From Nonomuraea sp. SBT364 (lineage in GTDB: Bacteria; Actinomycetota; Actinomycetes; Streptosporangiales; Streptosporangiaceae), in NCBI RefSeq assembly GCF_001083785.1, contig NZ_LAVL01000012.1, positions 47,836 through 111,835 on the forward strand: a DNA stretch of 64,000 bases, written 5' to 3'. Shown here piece after piece: positions 35,819 through 43,985 of the stretch. The position numbers and the translations under genes were made by a program. How positions within the stretch are numbered: position 1 is the first letter of the stretch; each line of letters begins with the position of its first letter. Below the pieces are notes generated by a model that was not told the origin of the DNA, made no database searches, and saw nothing but the letters and a program-made list of their open reading frames with translations.

Positions 35819-36973
35819 CTACGGCAGGGGCGGACCGGAACGGAGGGCGCTTCCACGCAGCCACTGCTCCCACGGGAGTTGCCAGTAGCCCCATCCGTTG
35901 TCCCATTCGAGCGCGCGGTCGGTGCCGGTGATCGTCACGGGGTCGCCGCGCAGTGAGCCGTCGTAGAACCAGGCGGCCTGGTCGGGGCGGGCGTTGATGC
36001 AGCCGTGGCTGACGTTGGCCCGGCCCTGGGCCCACACGTTGTCCTTGGCGTGCACGTACTCGCCGCTGTTGGAGATGCGGACGGCGTGGTCGATCATGAT
36101 GTCGTAGTAGTCGGGGTCGCCTTCGGAGCGGCCGGGCGAGACCATGCGCACCGGGTTGCCCTTGTCCATGGTCAGGTGGATGCCGCTGGTCGTGGTGTAT
36201 TCGCGGGTGGTGGCCATCCCGGCGCTGATGGCCATGCGCTGCACGATCCGGCCGTCGCGCCGGACGGTCATCTGGTGGGCGCGGGTGTCGATGGTGCTGG
36301 TCTGGGCGCGACCCACGGTGAAGGCGAAGGTCTGGTCGCTGACGCCGTAGACGCCGGGGGCCAGGCGGACGCCGGCCAGGTGGGCGGTGACCGTGACCCG
36401 CTGCCGGGGCCGCCAGAAGCGCCGGGGGCGGTAGACCGCCTGGGTGTCGCCGGTCCACCGCCAGGCGCCTTCGACGGGCGGCTCGGCGCTGACCTCCAGC
36501 GCGCGCTCGACGGCGGCCCGGTCGCGCACGGGCGTGTCGAAGTCGAGGATGACCGGCATGCCGACGCCGACGGTCTCGCCGGGCTGCGGCGTGGTGGCGG
36601 CCAGGCCGAAGGCGCGCGCGGCCTGGCGGGTGCGGAAGCGGCCCATGGCCACCGTCGAGGGGCCGCCGGCGCCGGCCGCCTTGACGGTCACCGTGTATTC
36701 GGCGCCGGGCTTCAGGGTCCAGGCGGAGCGCCAGGTGGTGCGGGTGGCGTCGAGCGTGCCGCGCACGGGCATGCCCGACACGTACGCCAGCACCTGGCTG
36801 AGCGTGCCGCCGCGGGCGCTGACGACCAGGCCCTGGTCGGGACGGGCGCGTTTGGTGTCGAAGGCGGGGGAGACATGCACGACCGGCGGGCGGGGTGGCG
36901 GGGTCTCCGCCGAGCCGCAGCCGGCTGCGGCGAGCAGCACGGCCAGGCAGATCGTCGCGGCACGCCGCAGCAT
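35819..36973 (-). CDS. L,D-transpeptidase lipoprotein (YkuD with Ig-like domains)
   Basis: A 384-residue cell-wall enzyme that forms 3-3 peptidoglycan cross-links or attaches proteins to the wall. A lipoprotein signal ends at the lipobox LLAAAGC. Two Ig-like domains follow (residues about 35-135 and 140-230), then the YkuD domain with the catalytic SHGCINARP motif near residue 330 and the upstream His in YVHAKDN. The layout matches mycobacterial LdtMt2-type and streptomycete enzymes. It is a single gene with its own start (ATG with GGAGTGTC upstream). Confidence 0.95.
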   Translation of the reverse strand: MLRRAATICLAVLLAAAGCGSAETPPPRPPVVHVSPAFDTKRARPDQGLVVSARGGTLSQVLAYVSGMPVRGTLDATRTTWRSAWTLKPGAEYTVTVKAAGAGGPSTVAMGRFRTRQAARAFGLAATTPQPGETVGVGMPVILDFDTPVRDRAAVERALEVSAEPPVEGAWRWTGDTQAVYRPRRFWRPRQRVTVTAHLAGVRLAPGVYGVSDQTFAFTVGRAQTSTIDTRAHQMTVRRDGRIVQRMAISAGMATTREYTTTSGIHLTMDKGNPVRMVSPGRSEGDPDYYDIMIDHAVRISNSGEYVHAKDNVWAQGRANVSHGCINARPDQAAWFYDGSLRGDPVTITGTDRALEWDNGWGYWQLPWEQWLRGSALRSGPPLP

Positions 36974-37046
36974 GACACTCCTGCTTTCCTGAGACCGGGG
37001 AGCCTCAAGGGTAGCGGGGAGTCATGAGTCAAGCACGCCGAGTCAC

Positions 37047-38135
37047 TTATCCGACAGTTCCGGTTACCTCCCCCAGGGAGAGGTCGCCCGCCGTGGCGCT
37101 GATGGTCACGGTGTCGCCGTCCTGGAGGAACGTCCGGGTGTCGCCGCCGGCGAGCTTGAGCGGGTCGGTGCCGTTCCAGGTGATCTCGATGAGCGAGCCG
37201 CGCTCGTCCACCTGCCCGCCGGAGACGGTGCCGCTGGCGAACAGGTCGCCGGTGCGCAGCGGCGTGCCGCCCGAGACCAGGTGCGCGAGCATCTGGTCCG
37301 GCGTCCAGTACATGTCCCGGTACGGCGGGCGGGAGACGACCTCGCCGTTGAGCCGGACCTCCAGCGTCAGGTCGAGCCCCCAGTCGGCCCGCCGGCGCAG
37401 GTAGCCGAGCGGCTCCGGGTCCTGGACGCGCCCGGGGATCCTCGGCAGCGCCTCCAGCGGCGTGATCCACGGCGAGATCGAGGTGGCGAACGACTTGCCC
37501 AGGAACGGCCCGAGCGGCACGTACTCCCACGCCTGGATGTCGCGCGCGGTCCAGTCGTTGACCAGCGTCACCCCGAACACGTGGTCCTCGAAGTCGCCGG
37601 TGCCCGGCACGCCCACCACGAACCCCAGCTCCGCCTCGATGTCGAGCTTGGCGGTCGGGCCGAACGCCCCGGCGGCGAGCTGCCCGTGCGGCCGCCTGAC
37701 GGGGGTGCCGGACACCACGACGGTGCCGGCCCTGCCGTGGTAGCCGACGGGCAGGTGCCGCCAGTTGGGCAGCAGCGGCTCGCTGCCGGGCCGGAAGATC
37801 CGGCCCAGGTTGCCCGCGTGCTCCATCGAGCAGTAGAAGTCCACGTAGTCGGCCACCTCGAACGGCAGGTGCAGCTCCACCTGGTCGAGCGGGATCAGGT
37901 GCGGCTCGGTGATGGCCAGGTCGCCGGTGAGCTTGTTGCGGATGAGCGTGCGGGTGTCGTGCCAGGCGCCGCGCCCACGGGCCATGAACGGGTTGAGCGA
38001 GGGCGCCGCGAACACCTCGTCGTGCAGCGCGGCCGCCAGATCGAGCACCCGGTCGCCGTATCTCACGCCCACCCGGGGCGCCTCGCCGTGCCGGGAGAAC
38101 ACCCCGTAGGGCAGGTTGTCGACTCCCCAGCTCAC
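37047..38135 (-). CDS. fahA: Fumarylacetoacetase
   Basis: A 362-residue fumarylacetoacetate hydrolase, the last step of homogentisate breakdown, giving fumarate and acetoacetate. The N-terminus (SWGVDNLPYGVFS) and the catalytic region with VDFYCSMEHAGNLG, the metal ligands in LDIEAELGFVVG and VNDWTARDIQAWEYVPLGPFLGKSF are typical. It is slightly shorter than eukaryotic FAH but normal for bacteria. The GTG start has GAGGAGGA six bases upstream and overlaps the previous stop by four bases. It is the last gene of the hmgA operon. Confidence 0.94.
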   Translation of the reverse strand: MSWGVDNLPYGVFSRHGEAPRVGVRYGDRVLDLAAALHDEVFAAPSLNPFMARGRGAWHDTRTLIRNKLTGDLAITEPHLIPLDQVELHLPFEVADYVDFYCSMEHAGNLGRIFRPGSEPLLPNWRHLPVGYHGRAGTVVVSGTPVRRPHGQLAAGAFGPTAKLDIEAELGFVVGVPGTGDFEDHVFGVTLVNDWTARDIQAWEYVPLGPFLGKSFATSISPWITPLEALPRIPGRVQDPEPLGYLRRRADWGLDLTLEVRLNGEVVSRPPYRDMYWTPDQMLAHLVSGGTPLRTGDLFASGTVSGGQVDERGSLIEITWNGTDPLKLAGGDTRTFLQDGDTVTISATAGDLSLGEVTGTVG

Positions 38136-38899
38136 GCTTCCTCCTCGATCAGTCCCAGCGCCCGCAGGTCGTCGACGGGCGTGGCGGTGCTGCACGAGCC
38201 GTAGCTCACCAGCAGGTGCCTGGCCCGCTTCGCGGTCTCCTCCGGTACGTTCCGGGCGAGCCGCACGAGCTGGCCCACGTCGGTGGAGCGCAGCACGGGC
38301 GCCGGGTCGCGCCGTTCGACGGCTTCGCACACGGCCAGCACCAGGTTGAGGAAGCCGTAGCGGTCCACGCCCAGCGACGGGTCGAAGTGCCGTACGGCAT
38401 GGTGCAGGCCGGCGGTCGCCTTGAACGGGATGTCGTTGTCGACGCAGAACCGGATGAACGCGGCGAGATGTTCCACCGCCGGGAACGCGTCGGCCGACTC
38501 GCCGCCGCAGCGGACCTTGAGTCCCACCCCGGCGGGCACGTCCGGGATGTACTTGCGCGGCGGCACCTCGACGAACAGCCGCAGCTCCGACGGCAGGTCC
38601 AGTTCGTGGGCCAGGTCCTCGACGGTGCGTTCGGCGGGCAGCCTGGTCTCGACGAAGTCGACGGGCAGGTCGTCGAAGGGCGGCGGCTCGGGCGTGTCCA
38701 TGATCAGCCCGATCCGGGGCGGCAGCCAGTCCTCGGCCCGCAGCCGGTCCAGCCGGCTGGCCGGGCACAGGAACCGGTGGGTGAGCACCTCGACGCCCTG
38801 GTCCACGCCGCGCTTGGTGCGGGCCAGGGCTTCGGACATGTGCAGCGACGTCGGCGGGAACAGGCCCGCGTCGTCGACGAGTGCGGTGAAGAGCGTCAT
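38132..38899 (-). CDS. Unknown protein locked between hmgA and fahA
   Basis: A 255-residue soluble protein of unknown function. It begins TLFTALVDDAGLFPPTSLHMSEAL and has repeated beta/alpha-looking stretches: PPRIGLIMD, VDFVETRLPAE, LRLFVEVPPRKYIPDVPAGVGLKVRCGGESADAFP, and the most conserved-looking PFKATAGLHHAVRHFDP with GFLNLVLAVCEAV. The order of strands suggests a TIM-barrel-like fold with His, Lys and Arg in the putative active site; this is my inference. Both ends overlap neighbours by four bases (ATGA and GTGA), so it is translationally coupled to homogentisate dioxygenase and fumarylacetoacetase. The cluster has no recognisable maleylacetoacetate isomerase, and this protein could fill that step. 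Confidence 0.8.
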   Translation of the reverse strand: MTLFTALVDDAGLFPPTSLHMSEALARTKRGVDQGVEVLTHRFLCPASRLDRLRAEDWLPPRIGLIMDTPEPPPFDDLPVDFVETRLPAERTVEDLAHELDLPSELRLFVEVPPRKYIPDVPAGVGLKVRCGGESADAFPAVEHLAAFIRFCVDNDIPFKATAGLHHAVRHFDPSLGVDRYGFLNLVLAVCEAVERRDPAPVLRSTDVGQLVRLARNVPEETAKRARHLLVSYGSCSTATPVDDLRALGLIEEEA

Positions 38900-40065
38900 C
38901 GTGACCAGGTCCAGGCGTATCCGGGGTCCTCGCAGGACAGTGCGCCCTGCCCGAGGTCGAGCGGGCGGAAGGTGTCGACCATCACGGCCATCTCGCTGGT
39001 GGTCGTGACGCCCTTGGCGACGGCGTCGATGACGGCCTCGACCGCGCCGGGCTGCGGCCCGTGCGTGAACCCGGCGGGATGCAGCGAGATCGAGCCCACG
39101 TCGATGCCGGAGCCCTTGCGTGCGGAGTAGTCGCCGCCCACGTAGAACATGAACTCGTCGGAGTCCACGTTGTGGTGGTTGTAGGGGATCGGCACAGACT
39201 CGGGATGGAAGTCGAGCGGCCGCGGGCAGAACGAGCACACGACGAACCCCGGGCCTTCGAAGGTCTGGTGGACCGGCGGCGGCGCGTGCGTCTTCTTCAC
39301 CACGGGCTCGAAGTCGTCGATGTTGAACGCGTACGGATAGAGACAGCCGTCCCAGCCGACCACGTCGAACGGGTGGTTGCGGTAGACCAGCCTGGTCAGC
39401 CCGCCCCGGGTGCGGACCAGCACCGGCACCTCCTCGCCCTCGACCGTCAGCGGCTCGGCGGGGGCGCGCAGGTCGCGCTCGCAGTAGGGGGCGTGCTCCA
39501 GGAACTGCCCGTGCTGCGACAGGTAGCGCTTGGGTGGCCTGATGTGCCCGGACGCCTCGATGGCCAGCACGTTGACCGGCCCGTCGGGCACCCAGCGGTG
39601 GATGGTGCCGGTCGGGATGACGACGTAGTCACCCGGCCCGGCCTCGATCACCCCGTACGTGGACTCGAACCGGGCGTGGCCGGCCTGGACGTACACGCAC
39701 TCGTCGCCCATCGAGTTGCGGTAGAGCTCACTGGGCCGGTCGCTGGTGGCGTACGACAACCGGACGTCGCCGTTGCCCGCCAGCAGGACGCGCCCGGACA
39801 CCAGGTCGCCGGCGCTGGCGAGCTGCTGGGTGCGGAAGTGGCGCGGCGACAGCGGCAGGTTGGGCTCCAGCCGGGTGCTGATCTCGGGCGTGACGGCCTC
39901 GGCCTTGACGATGGCGGTCGGCAGGTGCCGGTGGTAGAGCAGCGAGGAGTCGGACGAGAAGCCTTCCTCGCCCATCAGCTCCTCGGCGTAGAGCCCGCCG
40001 TCGGGCCGCCTGAACTGGACGTGGCGCTTGCGGGGCACCTCTCCCACGACGCGGTAGTACGGCAT
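38896..40065 (-). CDS. hmgA: Homogentisate 1,2-dioxygenase
   Basis: A 389-residue cupin-type Fe(II) dioxygenase that opens homogentisate to maleylacetoacetate. It has the family's N-terminal YYRVVGEVPRKRHVQFRRPDG, the cupin block GDYVVIPTGTIHRWVPDGP and the metal-ligand region HHNVDSDEFMFYVGG followed by SISLHPAGFTHGPQPG. It is shorter than the human or Pseudomonas enzyme, as in other actinobacterial forms. The ATG follows GGAGGGG closely. It heads the operon hmgA, unknown gene, fahA and lies downstream of an IclR gene and a palindromic operator. Confidence 0.93.
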   Translation of the reverse strand: MPYYRVVGEVPRKRHVQFRRPDGGLYAEELMGEEGFSSDSSLLYHRHLPTAIVKAEAVTPEISTRLEPNLPLSPRHFRTQQLASAGDLVSGRVLLAGNGDVRLSYATSDRPSELYRNSMGDECVYVQAGHARFESTYGVIEAGPGDYVVIPTGTIHRWVPDGPVNVLAIEASGHIRPPKRYLSQHGQFLEHAPYCERDLRAPAEPLTVEGEEVPVLVRTRGGLTRLVYRNHPFDVVGWDGCLYPYAFNIDDFEPVVKKTHAPPPVHQTFEGPGFVVCSFCPRPLDFHPESVPIPYNHHNVDSDEFMFYVGGDYSARKGSGIDVGSISLHPAGFTHGPQPGAVEAVIDAVAKGVTTTSEMAVMVDTFRPLDLGQGALSCEDPGYAWTWSR

Positions 40066-40082
40066 CCGCCCCTCCACAGACT

Positions 40083-40097
40083 GTCCGCTTAACGGAC
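40083..40097. promoter_or_regulatory. Palindromic operator upstream of hmgA
   Basis: GTCCG (40083-40087), five bases CTTAA, then CGGAC (40093-40097) form a perfect dyad 18 bases upstream of the hmgA start. On the hmgA strand CATAAA lies about 15 bases further upstream as a possible -10 box, and another GCGGAC half-site precedes it. The position fits repression or activation by the IclR protein encoded next door. Confidence 0.55.
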
Positions 40098-40145
40098 GCA
40101 TGTGTCCTTTATGTGTAACAACCGTCCGCCATCGCCCCGGAGATG

Positions 40146-40775
40146 TCAAGCCAGGGCGTCGGCGAGCTCGGCGGCCGCCTCGACCACCCGCGCGCCGGTG
40201 GAGTCGGCCAGCGGCCCGAACGTGACCACCCCGACGGAGGCCTCCAGCCAGGGCAGCCCCGTCACCGGCGCCGCCATCCCCCGCGCGCCCTCCTGCAACT
40301 GCCCCTCGGTGACGAGATAATCGGCCCGGCCCTCGCGCGCGGCCAGGATCGCCCGCCCCGCCGCGCCTTTCGCCAGCGGATGGCGCGAGCCCTCGCGGTA
40401 GGCCACGTGCATGTCGGTCCACGACGGCTCGACCACGGCCACCGCCAGCCCGTCGTCGCCCTCGGCCACGGTCAGGTGCGCGGTCGCGCCCACCTGCTCG
40501 GCCAGCCGCCGCAGCGTCGGCAGCGCGGCGGCGCGCAGCAACGGCTGCACGGCCTGCGCCAGCACGAGCAGGCCGAACCCGAGGTGCACCCGCCCCTCGG
40601 CGTCGCGGCGCACGAACCCCTCGGTGAGCAGCGTGGTCAGCAGGCGGTAGACCACGGGCCGGCTCAGCGACAGCTCGGCGCTCAGCTCGGTGGGCGTCCG
40701 GCCGCCCTTGCCGTCGGCGAGCAGGCGCAGCAGGCGCAGCCCGCGTTCGAGGGTCTGGGCGGATTCAGCGGCCAT
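40146..40775 (-). CDS. IclR-family transcriptional regulator
   Basis: A 209-residue IclR protein. The winged helix is QTLERGLRLLRLLADGKGGRTPTELSAELSLSRPVVYRLLTTLLTEGFV and the effector domain has AEQVGATAHLTVAEGDDGLAV and HPLAKGAAGRAILAAREG. It is somewhat shorter than the usual 250 residues. It is in the same direction as hmgA, 80 bases upstream, and is the likely controller of homogentisate catabolism, with a palindrome between the two genes as its probable target. Confidence 0.92.
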   Translation of the reverse strand: MAAESAQTLERGLRLLRLLADGKGGRTPTELSAELSLSRPVVYRLLTTLLTEGFVRRDAEGRVHLGFGLLVLAQAVQPLLRAAALPTLRRLAEQVGATAHLTVAEGDDGLAVAVVEPSWTDMHVAYREGSRHPLAKGAAGRAILAAREGRADYLVTEGQLQEGARGMAAPVTGLPWLEASVGVVTFGPLADSTGARVVEAAAELADALA

Positions 40776-40860
40776 GGGGTCGATTATCTATGCGTGAGCT
40801 GAAGGTGACGCAACGCGATTAAAGGGGTACGTACCGGAACAGAAGCACCGGGGGGTAAAA

Positions 40861-41490
40861 ATGCGGTCAACGTGGATTCTCCTGGTTGCCGGGTTGGCCA
40901 TGTGCGCGTTGCTTCCCGCCATTCCCTCCGACGGCGCGCACGCGATCTACATGGCCCGGGGGATGCCGCTGGCGACCCCGTCCGACCGGCTCGTGGAGGA
41001 CACCTTCTACGTCACCGAGGGCATCGAGGTGGCGCGCCAGCTGCTGCCCGTCGAGAAGGGCGTCGCCTTCCGCGCCGCCGCCGAGCTCGCGCCCGGCATC
41101 GGGGTGGACGCCGGCGGCAGGCTGTACGGCACGCCCGACCGCGCGGGCACGTACGCGGGCCGGGTCCAGCTCTGCGCCGGCCAGAGCTGCACCGAGGAGC
41201 GCGTCACGTTCGTGGTGCTGCGCAACGTGCCGTGGGACGCCGGCGTGCTCACCTTCCCCGGCTCGGCCGGCAGGCCCCTGACCGGGCAGATCGAGATCAA
41301 GGGCGGGCCGTCGGGAGTGCTGCCGACCGTCAGCGTGACCGACTACGAGACGCTGCCCGACGGGGTGAGCATCGGTCCCGACGGCAACATCGGCGGCGTG
41401 CCGAAGGTCGCGGGGGTCTCGCGGGTGCCGGTGCGGATCTGCGTGGCCGGCAACTGCGCGGGCGTGGTGGTCACACTCATCGTGGTCTGA
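40861..41490 (+). CDS. Secreted protein with two Ig-like repeats
   Basis: A 209-residue exported protein. A signal peptide (RSTWILLVAGLAMCALLPAIPSDGAHA) is followed by two domains of about 75 residues resembling putative-Ig (He_PIG) repeats: the first contains PGIGVDAGGRLYGTPDRAGT with a Cys pair, the second LPDGVSIGPDGNIGGVPKVAG with another Cys pair. There is no anchor, so it is probably released or wall-bound. The ATG has GGGGGG upstream. A hairpin follows the stop. I cannot assign a function. Confidence 0.75.
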   Translation: MRSTWILLVAGLAMCALLPAIPSDGAHAIYMARGMPLATPSDRLVEDTFYVTEGIEVARQLLPVEKGVAFRAAAELAPGIGVDAGGRLYGTPDRAGTYAGRVQLCAGQSCTEERVTFVVLRNVPWDAGVLTFPGSAGRPLTGQIEIKGGPSGVLPTVSVTDYETLPDGVSIGPDGNIGGVPKVAGVSRVPVRICVAGNCAGVVVTLIVV

Positions 41491-41502
41491 CCCTTGCGGC
41501 GG

Positions 41503-41518
41503 GACCGGCTTTCCGGTC
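41503..41518. terminator. Small hairpin after the Ig-like gene
   Basis: GACCGG (41503-41508) and CCGGTC (41513-41518) pair perfectly around CTTT. It is short and without a T tract, and the next gene starts 11 bases later, so termination may be only partial. Confidence 0.4.
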
Positions 41519-41529
41519 ACGGTAATCCC

Positions 41530-42633
41530 ATGAAATCGGTCATTGTGGTCGGGGCGGGGATATGGGGATCATCGCTGGCCTTGCGGCTGGCCGAAACCGG
41601 CTGGGCGGTGACGCTGGTCGAGCAGCACACCCCCGGGCACGTGCGGCAGGCGAGCGCGGGTGAGACCCGGCTGCTGCGCTGCGCGCACGGAACCGAGGAG
41701 TGGTACGCCCGGATGGCCTGGCGGGCGCGGGACGGCTGGCGGCGGCTGGAGGAGCGGGCCGGGGAGCCGCTCTTCCACGAGGCGGGCATGGTGTGGTTCG
41801 CCGGGACGCCGGACGGATGGGAGAACGCCAGCGCCCAGGTCCTGAAAAATCTCGACATCCCGTGTGAGGTGCTGGACCCGGCCGACGGCGCCCGGTTCTT
41901 CCCCGAGTTCCGCGGCGACGACCTCAGCTTCCTGCTCTGGGAGCCGCACGCGGGCGTGCTGCGGGCCCGCCGCGCCACCCAGGTCACCGCCGCGCTCGCC
42001 GTGTCGGCCGGCGTCCGCCTGGTCCGCGCCCGCGCCGTGCCCGCCCCGGGCGGCGTCCGGGTGGGCGGCGACGTGCTGACCGCCGACCGCGTGGTGTGGG
42101 CCTGCGGCGCCTGGCTGCCCGAGCTGTTCGAGGTGCCGATGACCGTGACCAAGCAGGACACGCTGCACTTCGCCGTGCCCGCCGCCTGGACCACGCCCGG
42201 CACCCCCGCCTGGGTGGACCACGGCGCGTCCGCCTACGGCCACGGCGACGTGGACGGCGCGGGCATGAAGGCCACCTCCGACGCCGAGGGCCGGCCGTAC
42301 GAGCCCGAGCACGGCGAGCGCGTCGTGGACGAGGCCAGCGTCGCGAACGCCCGCGCCTACCTCGGCCGCCGCTTCCCGTCGCTGGTGTCGGCGCCGGTGC
42401 TGTTCAGCCAGGTCTGCCAGTACGCGCTCACGCCCGACGCCGAGTGGATCATCGCCGAGGTGTCGCCCGGCGTGTGGCTGCTGGGCGGCGACTCCGGCCA
42501 CGGGTTCAAGCACGCTCCGGCGCTGGCCGGCTACGTGGCCGGCGTGCTCGACGGCGACCACGCCCCGGAGGCCCGTTTCGGCCTGCGCGAACGGGTCCCG
42601 TCACGCGGCCTGCGTACCAGCGGGTCGACGTGA
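41530..42633 (+). CDS. FAD-dependent oxidoreductase, sarcosine oxidase/MTOX type
   Basis: A 367-residue flavoprotein of the DAO family. The FAD motif VIVVGAGIWGSSLALRLAE is at the N-terminus, QASAGETRLLRCAHG marks the sarcosine oxidase/N-methyltryptophan oxidase branch, and the C-terminal GDSGHGFKHAPALAGY block is present. The covalent flavin Cys is probably the one in CQYALTPDAEW. It should oxidise a secondary amine or N-methyl amino acid with peroxide release. The ATG at 41530 is preferred to the upstream frame. Its 3' end overlaps the convergent MFS gene by 33 bases. Confidence 0.9.
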   Translation: MKSVIVVGAGIWGSSLALRLAETGWAVTLVEQHTPGHVRQASAGETRLLRCAHGTEEWYARMAWRARDGWRRLEERAGEPLFHEAGMVWFAGTPDGWENASAQVLKNLDIPCEVLDPADGARFFPEFRGDDLSFLLWEPHAGVLRARRATQVTAALAVSAGVRLVRARAVPAPGGVRVGGDVLTADRVVWACGAWLPELFEVPMTVTKQDTLHFAVPAAWTTPGTPAWVDHGASAYGHGDVDGAGMKATSDAEGRPYEPEHGERVVDEASVANARAYLGRRFPSLVSAPVLFSQVCQYALTPDAEWIIAEVSPGVWLLGGDSGHGFKHAPALAGYVAGVLDGDHAPEARFGLRERVPSRGLRTSGST

Positions 42634-43920
42634 GGCGTGCTCCGGGGCGCGCAGGTTGCGCACCCCGGGGGAGAGCAGCGCGGCGCACGTGGACAGCAGC
42701 ACCAGGAGCCCGCAGCCGATCAGCGCCCCCGGCGCGCCCACCCGCTCGGCCACCGGTCCCGCCAGCATGATCCCGATCGGCCCGAACATCAGCGACCCCA
42801 GCGCGTCGTACGAGCTCACCCGCGACAGCGAGGCCGGCGGGATCTCCCGCTGCATGGTCGTCTGCCACAGCACCCCGAACACGTCGAAGCAGACGCCCAG
42901 CAGGAACGCGCCCGCCACGCTCGCCCACAGCGGGGCCTGCGCCCCGAGCAGGAAGTACGGCAGCGCGACCGGCAGGCAGCACAGGGTGCCGAGCAGGATC
43001 GGGCGGCGCGGCCGCAGCCGCAGCGACACCACGACCCCGGCGATCGTGCCCACGCCCTCCCCCGCCAGGAACGCCGACCAGGCCGCCGCCCCGCCGAGGC
43101 TCTGCTCGGCCAGCAGCGGGCCGAGCACCCCGTGACCGGCCTGGATCGCCATCACCAGCACGGAGAACTGCGCCACCACCACCCAGATCCACTGCCGGGA
43201 GCTGAACTCGCGCCACCCGTCGCGCAGTTCCGCCAGCACCGAGTCACCGCTGCCGGAACGTTCCGACCGGGTCACCCGCAGCGCCGCGATGAGCACCCCG
43301 GCCAGCGCGAACAGCCCGGCGCTCACCGCCAGCGCCCAGCCGCCGCCGAGCAGCACCACCGTGCCGCCGCCGAGGACCGCGCCCGCCACCCGGGAGACGT
43401 TCGCGCCCAGGCCCAGCAGCGCGTTGCCGGCCTGCAGCCGCTCCAGCGGCACCACCTCGGGGATGATGCCGGTCAGCGCCGGGAAGAGCACGGCGATGGC
43501 CACGCCGGTGACCGCCGCGGCCGCCGCCATGAGAGGCAGCGGCGTCCAGCCGGTCAGCATCATCGCCGCCAGCGCGCCGAATCCGGCGGCGTTCACCCAC
43601 TCGCCGGCCATCATCACCCGGTTGCGGGGCAGCCGGTCCGCGATCACCCCGCCGAACAGCAGGAACAGCACCGTCGGAAGTGCCTGCGCGGTGAGCACCA
43701 CCGACAGCGTCGTGGCGGTCGCGCCGGGCAGGCGCAACACCCCGAACGCCAGCGCCACGGGCGCGAACGCGCTGCCCAGCACCGAGATCGTGCGGGCCGA
43801 CAGCAGTAACGCGAACCGGCGGTCCCGGAGCAGCGCGAGATCCCCGAGCACCGCTTCGTCCCCCTTGCTCCGCCCCGCACTCGTCGTGGAGGACGGCGGT
43901 AAAGCACCCCCTGATGTCAT
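42601..43920 (-). CDS. MFS exporter (MFS_3 type)
   Basis: A 439-residue transporter with about twelve helices. Landmarks are LRDRRFALLLSARTISVLGSAFAPVALAF at the first helix and FGGVIADRLPRNRVMMAGEW at the motif A loop; PASLSRVSSYDALGSLMFGPIG follows in the second half. The start is taken at ATG reading TSGGALPPSS; a GTG further in (VLGDLALLRDRRF) is possible. It probably exports a drug or metabolite. The coding end overlaps the opposite-strand flavoprotein gene by 33 bases. A dyad-like ATAT-N6-ATAT lies in the gap to the divergent secreted-protein gene. Confidence 0.88.
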   Translation of the reverse strand: MTSGGALPPSSTTSAGRSKGDEAVLGDLALLRDRRFALLLSARTISVLGSAFAPVALAFGVLRLPGATATTLSVVLTAQALPTVLFLLFGGVIADRLPRNRVMMAGEWVNAAGFGALAAMMLTGWTPLPLMAAAAAVTGVAIAVLFPALTGIIPEVVPLERLQAGNALLGLGANVSRVAGAVLGGGTVVLLGGGWALAVSAGLFALAGVLIAALRVTRSERSGSGDSVLAELRDGWREFSSRQWIWVVVAQFSVLVMAIQAGHGVLGPLLAEQSLGGAAAWSAFLAGEGVGTIAGVVVSLRLRPRRPILLGTLCCLPVALPYFLLGAQAPLWASVAGAFLLGVCFDVFGVLWQTTMQREIPPASLSRVSSYDALGSLMFGPIGIMLAGPVAERVGAPGALIGCGLLVLLSTCAALLSPGVRNLRAPEHASRRPAGTQAA

Positions 43921-43985
43921 TGAACGATACTGATCCTGCCGATATTGTGCGATATGCCCGGCGATCACCCCCCTCGGAAGGCGCC

